Part shown: positions 12,192 through 24,400 of the stretch, in pieces
How the letters are laid out: the number at the start of each line of letters is the position of its first letter
Position numbering within the stretch: position 1 is the stretch's first letter
Origin: Pachypanchax playfairii
Lineage: Eukaryota > Chordata > Actinopteri > Cyprinodontiformes > Aplocheilidae
Direction of reading: 5' to 3'
Assembly (NCBI GenBank): GCA_006937955.1
Contig: SSNP01000008.1
Location: 7,715,807-7,779,806 of the forward strand
DNA: 64,000 nt
Notes under the pieces: generated by a model
The model's database searches: none
Seen by the model: the letters and a program-made list of their open reading frames with translations, nothing else
What the model was told of the DNA's origin: nothing
Position numbers and translations under genes: made by a program

Positions 12192-15100
12192 AAATGTGAT
12201 CTTTCACATTTTTCTTGCAATATAGTGCAAGTTAAACTGACAGTTTAGATGCACTTATTTTCTGATGGGGTAAACTTTTGCAAATTACAATCAGAATTAT
12301 TGATTTTTTATGAAAAAATAACTTGAAGAAATAAGGTACAATATGACAGTATTGTTTAGTATAAAATGTACAACAGCTGGTATTTTGCATGAGAAACTTT
12401 ATACTCGTGTGAACACCTGTAACACTCAATAAAGTTTAACTGTAAAAGGTCAACAGGTCAGATGGAGCTTCTTGAACAGACAAAGAAATTATAACTAGAC
12501 TATTTAGAACTCGACTTCCAGAAGTTGGAAATATTTCAACTTGAGCACCATTTCCTTTCCACTGGTTTCCACCTCTTTCTACAAACATCTGCTGAGTGCT
12601 TCTCGCTTGAAAAGACACACAACATGTTGTAAATTCTAACTGAAAACTCAAGAGGACACCTTCTAGCACTCACCCGTGTTTCTTTTCTTTTTTTTTTGGT
12701 GTTTGAACTCACATTCATTAAATCCCTAGAGATGAGTTAAAACACTGTGCTGTTGATCCAGGTGCTATCTAGTTTGTTTTGTCACTCAGTATGTCGAAAA
12801 CCCAGTGAAAGATGTTCTGGAACAACCTTATCTCCTCCTTTAAACCTCCCACAGAGATAAATGAACTCTACTGAAAGAATCATTTGAAAAAAATCATGAA
12901 TATGCTTCAGCCAAAGTAACTTGATGCTCTTGTTCCGTTGAGCAACAATCCCCAAACACCAAGGAGAAGTAACAAAACCTCGAGAACGGTACATATACTG
13001 TAGTGTTCATTTGTTAAAGACAGGATTTCATGGTTGAAAATATAGTATTGCTGCCGAAAATGATCATTGTTATTACCTTTCACACAAATCAATACACTAT
13101 TTAAACAATTTGTTTCAATTTTTCCACTAATTTGCCTTCACGTGCATTAGTCTTATGTTTGTGGACCAAATTAAGTTTAAAACAAAAAACTAGTCATTTG
13201 CAGTGCAAAAATATAACCTTCCACACACTATACAACACCATCTGTTGCAGTGCAAAGTAATAGAGTCACCGTCTGTGCACCACACAGTCTAGCACCAATG
13301 CAGTGTTGTTCCATTTGGCATGGCCCTGCATATGTAACAGCCTTCTTGGATCACTGTGACAACACACACCTAAACTTTCTTCTGTGTTTGACAGATGCTC
13401 AAGTCCCTCGTCATCAAACACTTGAGCTGACAGGTTGGATTTTCTTCTCTACCTTTTAAGAGATACTCTGCTGCTAATACTGGCTAGTTTGAAAGATTTT
13501 ACCAAACTAAACCAGATTAAACCGTCTCATTCTTGGGCTTAAAGGAAGTTCCAACAAACTGTTTCATGTTTGTTCCAGTTGTGTTTGAAAGGGACAAAAA
13601 AAGAGGAAAAAGAAGCATCAGAGGGGTTCTTACAGAGCAGCAATCACATTGTGTGCAATCAAGCATAGACATGACATCACTGTCCTGGCAGCAGTGGGCA
13701 TGTACATCCTTCTTTTAAGTCAACAATGTGATTGTTTTAAGCTGCAAAATAAAGTCACAAATCCTTGAATTCATGTCTAACCTACTTAGAAAATAACTTT
13801 TGAGTATTTTTTAACAGGAAGCATCAGTGTTTAAAAAATGGTAACATGAATTAAAAGGGTTGAGTAACGTGCTTTCAAGGCATGAATTTTGGCTGAAGCC
13901 TTTTTATTTCCTCCAGTGAATGTCAGATAGTTGGCAGTAGACACATGCCCTGGTGTAAAATGTCTGAACTTGGGCAGCAGTCGAAGTAACAACATTTAAA
14001 TTAAGGTTTCATGTTCTCTCTGTTGTTTATTCCAACCTGGAAGTTGTTCAAGTTTCTGCATGATTTTTTATTAAAGTGCATAAAATGAAATAAGGGCTTG
14101 AAACTGATGAAAAGTAAACAATGAAGACAGATTTCACATCACAAAACCAAACCTGTAGAATTAATGAAAAGCAGATTCCACCCACACACGTTGTTTTCAC
14201 TAATGCCACCTGATTAGACCTCTGCTCACTCCGCTGTGTGTTTGTACAGACTGCTTGACTGACATCACCCCGACACTCCTGATTTATGCAGATGCTAAAA
14301 CAGGATGAGTCGGTGTTTCATCAGTATTGAGTCTTAGTAAAAACCAAAAAGTGTTAGCCTAAGGTTCGTGTCCAAATGAGATAGGAGGTGCTTAAAGCTT
14401 GGTGACATGTTGACTACACACAGGGTTAATTGGTAAGCTATAGATGATTGAGTGATAACTCCATTAAATCCTACTGGGAGCTTGTCTGTGTTGCAGTGGG
14501 AAAAGCAGAGGTGTAAATCTTAAATTTAATTCCATTTAGGTGCTTCAGTTTCAAGGTGTGCTATTGTGCCTCGTGGCTCAGTGTGACAGCTTACTGGGAC
14601 ATGCTGTTATCTCCAGAGACATTTTGTACAGCAGCGTACATCCGTCTGACAAATTAAAAGCAAGATACATAATGTTATAATATACATTACTGCTACAGAT
14701 CATTTGTGAGCTCGAGCAGTCATTTTTTTTATATGATTATGTTTTTTAGACTCATAAACCGACATGTTACATAAACTGTTTGTACACAGAAACATTTTAC
14801 ATGAATTCAAACTTTTCTATATCAAAAAATATTCATCTTACATTGCTTCAAGCTACCTTCTTTTCTGATTTAATAGTTTTTTTTAACTATGAACTTGATC
14901 TAGGTGTGACATTAAAATAGGCTCTCTCAAAGAAACCATTATTAATTAATGATTCTATATTTATTATAGCAATACATAGAGAAATGTTCCATATTGGAAG
15001 CAGAGAAACAGTTTTTACCACATAGATTTTGAATTTTTTTGTTCTTCTCCTCACTAACTACATCAAGAGTTTGATTTCACCAACCAGCTCTAATCTGTTG

Positions 15101-17511
15101 ATGTAATTGGTTGAAACTAGCCCAGACATATGGTTCACCCAGTCACCAAACAGATTTTTTTTTCTCTTTTGACACTACCTTCTTCTTTTTCTAAACACTT
15201 TCTGATGTTAGGTGGATCTGTGTCACAAGCCATCTGGCATGTCAGGTTAGGCTGGATCTGCCCTAAATCAGATACAACTAACAAAGCACAAGAGAGAACA
15301 TCCTCCACTAAGGTCACTGCTCCATTTTTTATTTGAAGACAGGAAAGTCATCATAACTCACATCAAGATTTAAACTTATTTCTTTTACTCATGCTCTACT
15401 TATAGAGAAGTTTTACAGAACTTGACTTACTTTTTTCTTGCATATGAATGGACAGGAACAACAGAAGGATTTAAAACGTGAAAGTTAGTCATAAAAACAC
15501 GTTAAGTGAGATATTCTATTTTGTTTACGTGTAGAAACTTTAGCATTCAGCAGCGAGGACAAGTGTTAATCGTTTCATTGAATATTTACAATTCTGATGC
15601 CTTGACACTCAATGATTATGGGTAAAGTAACTAATTACTGATTAATGTTGTGTCCTCTGCTCTGCCTCACAAAGATGGGAAATCAATGTGCTCTAGCCTA
15701 AAGTAAGAAATGAGAGCTGTCCATCTTCCCTGTTTACACTCTGCTTCCATTTTAAATGGAGAGATTTTTAGATAAGTAAGAAATCCCGAACCTGCTTGCA
15801 TCCTTAGGACAGAATGAACAAAGTTAATCAGGAAAATCTTGGGTTTAAGGTTTAAGAGACTAAATGCTACCTTCTAAAAGGAGATTCAAATTTGGGTCGA
15901 TTCAGATCACGTTGGTTCTCCAGTTCTCTGCAAAGCAATTCCACTGAGAAGAAGGCAAAGACTTTAATGTGTTGGAAGAAAATGAAAACCCTCTCTTTAA
16001 TTCGCTCCATATGTCTTTCTTTTTGCACATTTTAATGTTGACTTAAATTATGAATACATAGTGAAAATGTGTACTTTACCAGAAAATCCCCAATGGCACA
16101 GACACGCTCTTTTAAGATTCAAAGAGCAGCTTCAGAGCCTTTCTGCCCATGTTTAAGCACTTCAGGTCCCAGAAGAAATGTTAATATATTGTTTCTGATA
16201 TTCTCAAAGCAAGCTTGTCAGAGAGTGAAAATTATAGTTGTTGAGGTGTAAAAACATTTTACAGTTACAGTTTTTCCAATTTGTCTCCTCAGCAAATTAA
16301 ATAAATTAAAATAACAACTTTAAAGGTTTAAAATCTTTGAAATAATGTTGCCAGTGTTGTAAGTCCAGAAGAAAACTACTGCTGAGCAGCTGAAATAGCT
16401 TTTCTGAGGTCTTCTGTTCATCTTTAGACAAAGCTGGATCATCCTTTTGGGCTTCTGGGTTGGTTTACAAGCACTTGCACACACACACAGAGAAAAGCAC
16501 ACACACTGCGCCAGGGCAATCCAACATGGTGACCCTTTGTTATCTGCTCTTCACCAGCTTTGTTTGCATGAATCATCTGGAACTTCATTGAGTTTTTGGA
16601 GATGCAGCAAATGAATGAGCCAATAAACTCTAAATATAGATTTTGTTCTATCAAAAATTTCTTTGGCAAAAATATATATTTTTTAATTACTAAAATGAAA
16701 AAAAGTGAAAAAAATTTTACTTGAGAATAATAACTGGGTGTTACTATGAACATTGTTTTAAGTTGAAGAACAAAAAAATGGGCATTGCAGCTCCACTTGA
16801 AGTGTTCAGGGACTGAATTCACCATCCATCAAGTTCTCAAGTGTTAGAGTGAAACAACAATAAATCAATTTTCTGTTTGGAACAAAAACAATATTTAGAC
16901 GTTTCCCTCGAGACTTCCAGCTGATTTTTTGGGTTTGTTAGCAGATTCATCATTCAGTTAGAAAATTAGAATTAGAAACGTGGCCATAATTACTGAAACA
17001 AACAAACAAAAAAAAAACAATCTGAAAATGTACAAGCAGTAAGACGTTAATCTTTTACATGGAGCTCAGCAGTTGGAGAGTGAAAAGGAAAACGGTAGGA
17101 CTTCAGGAAATGTTGCTTATAACCGCAGAGCTGAATAAATCTTTTGGATGAAGAGCTAAAGGTGAAAGGTCATCGCCTATAAATATCTTACCAGTTCAGA
17201 TTGGTTAAGGTAGACATTTTTTCTGAATCAGTCACAAGAACTGTTTTGAAAACCAAGAACAAGTAAATAAATTACTAAATATTACTAATAACTAAATGAA
17301 TAAAAAAAACACCCACCAAAAACAAACAAGCAGACAAACAAACAAACAAAAACTTTGTGCAAAGAAATGTGAACTATACCATTTGGGTCAAGACGAGTTC
17401 CAAATCTGCCTCATCTGGGAGCTCTACTTTATCATGTGGTGTCATTAATCTTTTGTTTCATTTTCTCGGAGCTCTGCAAGACCTCTGTCAGCATGAACTG
17501 CAACATTTAGG

Positions 17512-17529
17512 GTGTGTGTGTGTGTGTGT
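17512..17529. repeat. (TG)n microsatellite
   Basis: Nine TG units about 0.8 kb upstream of the first gfra4 exon. Confidence 0.85.
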
Positions 17530-18148
17530 TCTCTGCACAGAAAAGTTTTTCAACATTATCCTGAGCTTCATTTCAATCTCATCCAGTTTTCTGCTGTAAC
17601 TTATTTATTTGCTCCATTTAACACAAAAAGATCACCTTATATAAGCAAACTGAATGACTAGTGTTGGACCTTGAGGCATTAGAAACGAAATAAATGGCAA
17701 CAAATATAGAAAAGCAAAGCCTTCATATCATAGTTGCCCAAGATATTCAAGTGAATCAACTGACTTGATTTGGACCGTTTAAATGTTGCACAACATGTTT
17801 GAATAAAAAAGTAAATACTGATAGAACATGAAAGCTTGTAGCTATGATAGAAGAGATGTTTAATATATTTAAACACACGGTAAAGTACGTGGAGAAAAAT
17901 ATAATGACGCTTTCGTTGTAGGTTTAAAATTAAGTCACTTTTAAAAATCACCCTCACAGTGTGACCAGACTGCTTAATGTACTGTTTTACTGCACAAACC
18001 TCACTCTCTCACACCCACCCGGCACTTCCAAGCATCTCTCCAGCCTCGGACTCAAGGACTTTTGCGTCCACCTCCACGCGCAACAGAAGCTTCTCNACCA
18101 CCGGACCGTATAGAGCGAACCGGGCAACTTTCCCTCTCAGCATTACGC

Positions 18149-18214
18149 ATGGCTCTGCCTCTGCGCAAAAGCGCGATTTTAAGAGCGCCTCTCAAGAAAC
18201 TGGTGGGATTCTGA
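18149..18214 (+). other. Upstream ORF 1 (21 codons) in the gfra4 leader
   Basis: An ATG at 18149 opens a 21-codon frame (begins MALPLRKS) ending in TGA at 18212. It is out of the main coding exon and ends 145 bases before the gfra4 start. If the transcript begins upstream of it, it could lower translation of the main frame or allow re-initiation. Whether it is transcribed is unknown, and the peptide has no recognised homology. Confidence 0.4.
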
Positions 18215-18281
18215 AACAGAGAAAGACTGCGTCGAGCTGCGTTCGGCTTTCAAGAGAAAAACTGCAAAGAAGGATTTCCAA

Positions 18282-18329
18282 ATGCACATCAGGATATCCT
18301 TTACTTACCCTGTAAATATACCGCTATAG
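18282..18329 (+). other. Upstream ORF 2 (15 codons) in the gfra4 leader
   Basis: An ATG at 18282 opens a 15-codon frame (begins MHIRISF) ending in TAG at 18327, only 29 bases before the main start codon. Such a short gap would limit re-initiation at the main start if this frame is translated. It is close enough to the start codon that it is very likely within the mRNA. Confidence 0.45.
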
Positions 18330-18358
18330 GCGCTCGCAGAACCTGAAATCAGACCGAG

Positions 18359-18401
18359 ATGGATCAGTGGGGAGTTTATATGTTCCTTCTCATAACTTTT
18401 G
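18359..18401 (+). CDS. gfra4: gfra4 coding exon 1: start codon and signal peptide
   Basis: Reads MDQWGVYMFLLITF and ends on the first base of codon 15, followed by a consensus GTAAGT donor. Joined to exon 2 it makes a hydrophobic leader continuing ALLDVILA and then the first D1 cysteine (C26). Cleavage near A22 is inferred. The start was chosen because it is in frame with exon 2, gives a signal peptide, and has purines at -3 (G) and +4 (G). The exon is too short to be found by ORF length alone; leader plus donor plus phase support it. Confidence 0.82.
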
Positions 18402-21400
18402 GTAAGTGACAACTTATCTTTTTTGACTAAAGTTTTCTGCCTTAATTGGGGGAAAATTAAGCAAATCAACCTGCTACATTTGAGCATAACGGAAAATGGA
18501 CGATGAAACGGCCCAGAAGGAGTTTATTGTTCGTATATCATAACGAGTTATCGGCAAATAATCGATAGGATTCATGTTATTTTGTTTAATTAGACTGAAA
18601 AAAACCACAAGAACACTGATTATGGGATAAATCAGAGGATTTCTGTAGCGCAAAGTAGTTTCCGATTTGCGCACGTGCCAGAGTGTGCGTGTATAGTGGA
18701 CACTTGTGTGCAGGCATGCTTTCAATGGGTTTTGTGTGTGTGTGTGTGTGTGTGGGGGTGTGCAGGGGGGTTATGTGTGGATATTTTCGCTTTGGTTTCT
18801 CATTTCTGCATTTATTACCTGTTCAGATAAAATATCTTGTATACAAACTGATGTCAGTCTTTTTCAACACCCACACTGAATATCAGGAACATCACCTCCT
18901 AAATGATTTCAAAGTTTTATGGTAGAATTGCTATATTGTTTAATCTTGTAAATCCCACACAAGTGATCAGAGGCAGCAGCACATCAGTCATCACAGAGAT
19001 ACTTGCTCTCTGTGAAACCGAATGAAGCTGGAATATTGATTTTTTTTTGGCAACAGTACACAGACTTGTGAACACAGAGGTGCATGATGTTGGTTCTCAG
19101 TGTTTTTTGTTATTCTGATAAATGTGTTCATTTCATTCTTGCTATCAGGGTGACAGCTTATGTGATTACATCCTCTGATGGTCACAATAGCAGCAGAGTT
19201 TCTTTCAATGTTTCAACTGGCACCAGCTTTCCTACTTAACAAAGGCAGCAAAAATACATTACAGTGTATCTTAAACTCTGGTATTAATTATTAATATGCT
19301 ATCTTCTTTGAAAGTCATTCATTAAATGAGTGAAAGGAGATGCCAGAAAGAGATACTGAATGGAAAAAGGTTTGCTGTTTAAATATCTTTGCTCAAGTTT
19401 GACAAAACAACTATTTTTTAATGATTTAGCTTATTATTTTTTATAAAAATGAGAGTTTGCTTTTGAGGCACATTGTCCTTTTGATTGTAAACATGTAAAT
19501 TCCTGATGAATTAGACTGAATGTGATAAAATCACACAGAGCTGTTATCCATTAGAATTATCATTTTTTAAATGTAATCATCAATTAGCCAAAATCAAGCT
19601 GCAAAAGGTCAGACACTACAATCTATTTGGATGACTCAACCCATTCTTGGCAGTTTCTGTGACATCCACTGTTTATTTGGGGTGAAAAAAATAAAATCAC
19701 ACTTTCTCCACCTTCCCTAAGATGCCTGTAAGCAACAACGAAAACAATTTTCCAGGAGAAGCTCTTGCTGGAAATGATGGCCATTACACGCTGGCATTCT
19801 TGGGTTGTCTATTGTTGCCTTTTTCGTGGGAGAAGATCAGGAGGCAAGAGCGAAAGATGTTTGTGTGTTTACCTGAGCTCACAAATAAAAACATAGTGAG
19901 AAAGAGCCAGAAGATTGCCATGGCTTCTCAAAAGAAAACATTAGAGGCAGAGAAACACCTTTGATGTCTTGTAATTGTTGCGGAAGCGGACATATATTCA
20001 TACTTTATGAAAACACTCCATTTTCAAATTATTAATGTTTATTGTTCCACTTGAATATCACAAGAAATGTAGTCATGAATCTTTCTGTTTGAAATATGGT
20101 GATTCATTGCTTTGCCTGTTTATATGCATTTAATACAAGTAATTTTGACTTTCTGGTGGATGATTAATGCTTTTTGGTATTTAATGAAAGTGTTTTTATT
20201 GTTGCTTCACATTATTTTCTGGGTAAACTCAACCTCACAGCAAAGATTATAGCAGTAATTACCTGGAATCATCGTTTATGTGTTCCATTGCACTAAGACT
20301 GTAATCTTGGTTTGTTATGTTTATTCTCTTGGTGGGATCTGGTTGGTTGTTCTGAACTGAAACAGGAAACTACACAAGTGGTGATGTTCAATTCAAGTCT
20401 GTAGAAGAAAAGATAAAGGGTCCTTTTATACATTTAAAGAAGCTGCAAGTTCATATTGCGTCAATTTAGCTTCTTCTCTAAAAAAATTAATCCAAGGCTC
20501 ACAGTTGACTGTCCGAGCTTTGATCTTATCTGTATGATAAATGTACACTAGGACTCACTCTGACAGATGCACACTGAAGCTCACAATTTTATAATTAAGC
20601 ATTACTGTCCAAGTTTCCTCTATTTTAAAGACTAGGTAGGCATTTTCTAGCTGTATTAACTTCAGATGGCAAAATGAGCCCAGCAGTCACATCACAAGCA
20701 TTTCATATCAAAGCCCAACACGAGGGCAAGGTGAAAGCATTTGATATATAAGAAAAACTACCTGAAATCACAAGGAATCATCTCCAGTCGCACAAAAACT
20801 AGAAGATATGCACCAAAAATATTCAAATTTATGAAAACTACAGTTTTACTTTTATACAATCCTCCAAGCTGGCCTTTACATTTTCTTAAATACATTTTAG
20901 TCAAATGAAAATAATAATTGAATGCACTCATCATCAGCCATTCTCTGGAAAGACACTGATCAATATGTTAAAACATATTTCTAAACAAACTTGCTGAGCT
21001 CTTAATCACAAGCTTCTTCATGGATGTTAGTTGGTTTATCTGCTCAGACATTTTACCACTAAAACATACAACCACCCCTAATAACAGCAGATGCATTTTA
21101 ACAGTCAAGACCAGTTCATATTCAGGTCAAAATACAGATAATGTAGCACTTTAAATAACTGTTATGCTTTAAAGGTTATAGTTTCTCAGCAGTCACTTCA
21201 CTGCATATTAAACATTTTTGCCATTATTCACATCTATGTAATCCTATGTTCTTTTAGAAAATCCTTTGGTGACCTTATCAAAAATGAATGCCATGAGTCA
21301 CCACCTGAAGGCATGTTTAACTGATGTTCTGTGACTGAAATGAACAGAACTAGTCCTGGATTGTAGGAATTTGGTTTTGGTTGTATTATTGGTATTTGGA

Positions 21401-24400
21401 TTTTCCTCTTTTAGCTTTTGGATTTGCATGTTGTTGTTGACTGACATGAGGGTTTGGTGGTGTCTGGAGACAAAGTTTGGGAGGCAGGTTTAAGATGCTC
21501 AGACGTGTGCAGAGGATGGACAGTAGATATAATAGACAACGGATGCTGAAAACTGAGCTGCCATGGAAAAAAGGAGGATGACCACAAACAAGGTTCATGG
21601 ATGTGATGAAGGAAGGAGGATGTGGAACAGAGGAAGATACTATAGATAGAAAGATGATCTGATGTGACTCCAAAAGGGAGTGGCTGAAAAAGGATTTTGG
21701 GTTCTGTAAAAAAAAAAAAATCACTTTAATCATTTGAAAACAAACTGAAATCATCAAACTCTGATTCACTCTGATCAATCTTTTTACATGAAATCTCTCC
21801 TGCAGATTAAATTCTAAACCTTTTATTTTCTTCACGATGCACTAGAGATTCAAACTCAAAACAAGAACTTCAGTCCAAGCAGCTATAAAAGATGATGATG
21901 ATGATGATGATGATGATGAAAAAGGAGACGGTTTAGCTGCACTCTCAGAAGAAACATAATCAAACCCAACATTGCTATTAGCTGGTACAGAAAAACATTC
22001 ATTTGAACAGAAACACCCATCAGTTTATAATGATTCTTTTAATTAGCTTCAATTAGCTTTGAAGAACCATGTTAAGCTCTCTTCATGCTAGCTGCTGCAC
22101 TAGAAGAGGTTGAACTGAAACACATTTCTCTAAAACATCTCTTTTTACATAACATTGTGAAAACAACCTACAACTTGGTTGAATGACTGCTACACGAGGC
22201 GATAAGGTGAGAAGAAGAAATGTCTGAGATCTGTTGAGATTGTTTTGCATGTTGTCATGAGCTCATTTGTTTTTCTTTTTATCATTCTGTTAGAAATTCT
22301 GGTTTTCTCTTGTAATCCAAACACGTGCTTGTTAATGTAATTGATGAGGGTGAATTTGCAGAGTAAGAGCCCTGGTGGGAGTGTGATGGCTCGTCCCAGG
22401 TGTAACCCAACACTCACCCAGTCCTAGACTGGCTTCAGTATCTCTCTGAATACACGAGGAGTAGAAACATGCTACATCCCATAAATCTCAGGAGCTACAG
22501 GCTTAAAAACAATTACAGACTGTGGATTTTCCATTTAGTCCAATGGTGAGAGCAGTAAATACTTATGACACCGGTGTGTTACATGTTTCAGATCAGGGGT
22601 CGCAAACTCTAGTCCTCCAGGTCCACCATTCTGCATGTTTAGATGTTTTCCAGCTTTAACACATCGGATTAAAATGATTAAATTACCTCCTCAGCAAGTC
22701 AACGAGTTCTGCAGAAGCCTGTCAATGACCCGTTCTTTTAAATCAGGGAGAAAAACCTGCAGGATACTGGCCCTCGAGAACTGAAGTCTGAGACCCCGGT
22801 TTTAGAAGAAAAATGGCTGTTTCACTTTTCTGAGCATTACCACAATCACAAAAATCCTTTTCCATTTAATTATTGAAGTTTGCACATTGACATTCACCTG
22901 ATATCAGTCAGTCTGATGGCTCTGACCTTTAATGGTGACATTATTCAGTTTCTCACAAAATAGTCTTGTAATATTAAAATATTATAACTTTAAACAGTCC
23001 ATAAAGTTTGAGAACAAAAGAGTTGCTAAATGTCAGAAAGACTGAAACAGACAGACTGTCTGAGCCTTCGGGGGGGAGGGTGGAAGCCAAAGACATGTCA
23101 TTGATTGGTAGTGATGCATGCTGGTGAAAAATGAATGAGTTTAAAGCTCCAATCCATTATTGTAATCACTTGCCTCCAGTTATATCCCTGTTAATTAGTG
23201 AGTGTGTTTTTATTTGGAGATTTATGTGATTAAAGACATACTAGTTAAAAACAATGACTAACAACTGTTAATTCAGACTCAAAGCACAGAAACCTGACAT
23301 TTAAAGATAATGCAAACATATTCATATTCTTACAATAAAAATCTATATCACATTATATGTAAACATAGTAATTATGTTTAAATTTAGATTTGAAGTGAAC
23401 ATTCCAAATATGTTCTGAAAGATGAATTCACTTATGAAAATGTTTTAATCTGATGCTGGAGTTTTCCTCGGTTCTGTTGAACATATTCGAGTTCCTTAGT
23501 TTGTCTTTTCATTTTTGAAGTTTGCAGAAAAATTATAGAGAAAGTAATAAATTGCTAAAGTTTGTGTTTTACTGCTAAAAGTAAATTAAAATACCCCCAA
23601 AGTGGGCAGAAAGCAGAGATGGGAAACTGATGTCAACATTAAGCAAACAGCAAGAGACTCGTCCTCAATCTGAAATGCCACATTGCTCCATAACTGCTCT
23701 ACATACTCCTAACTTTAAGCACAGATATAAAATCTGCTAAATGATCCATAAATTGTTGCCTAATAAAAATATTTAAGTGTTTTTTTTTTTCAAAATTCAG
23801 AGAAAAATCTTATAATTGCTACTATTAATTATTCAAATGATATCACAGGTATTCTCTCTTTATGAGATAAAAATACATTTAAACAGTATTTTTATATCAG
23901 TAAGCCCATATTAAATGAAATAATGAAGTTTAGAAAAAAATGCACAAGGTTTTTCATTAATACAAACAATCCATGTAAAAAATAAAACCTTTATTCATCT
24001 ATAATGCTTGAATAACATCTTCTTTCAAGCTGCTTTTCCTCTAATTAAATATTGAAACATGGTGACTGGTTTAAAACAAAGCCTTTCGTTTGTTGGATCA
24101 GGCCCGGGGTTATGCATCAGCAACCACTGACAAAGGTTTTAGCGAGAGAAGCCAGTGCGGTTGAAACTGGAGGAACAGTCTCGCTTGTGGTTGAATGTTT
24201 TTTTTTTTTTCTTTTTGGAAGTAAAACCTGATATTTGGTGGCTGTACATCCAGTTTTATTAGAAGAACATTTTGTTTTGTTTGATTTGAGAACTTGAATT
24301 TTGAACAAGTTGATTTCTTTAGACCACAAGTTGTATTGTATGAAATATTTTTGGATTTTGTGTAATAATACACAATGAAGAGAGCACTCACTGCTGCTGC

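Larger units (their letters stand above)
1..18009. other. 5' flank of gfra4, no supported gene
   Basis: AT-rich DNA. Open frames here are at most about 130 codons, lack recognisable motifs and often overlap on both strands, so none is called. The identifiable content is repeats: a decayed element at 2282-2572, LINE-type fragments at 2762-2831 and 4325-4510, a TAA run at 7735-7753, the fold-back element at 8096-8783, a SINE at 11950-12191 and a TG run at 17512-17529. Elsewhere I see no RNA gene or array. Confidence 0.6.
18010..18358 (+). promoter_or_regulatory. gfra4: CpG-rich promoter / 5' UTR segment of gfra4
   Basis: Between about 18015 and 18350 there are roughly twenty CpG dinucleotides, against very few in the surrounding AT-rich DNA. 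That is the pattern of a CpG-type vertebrate promoter and it lies directly before the start codon. I see no convincing TATA box, so the transcription start is not fixed. One unknown base is at 18096. Two short upstream ORFs lie inside (18149-18214 and 18282-18329). An E-box CACGTG occurs just inside intron 1 at 18672. Confidence 0.6.

Noticed and set aside
17976..18315. 112-codon + frame across the CpG-rich leader
   Set aside because: It includes the unknown base and is compositionally driven by CpG-rich DNA. It shows no domain and overlaps the leader of gfra4.
21386..21835. 149-codon minus-strand frame in intron 1
   Set aside because: Longest gap-free frame in the intron, but no recognisable motif, biased composition (reading poly-purine DNA in reverse) and no splice or start context. 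Probably chance.
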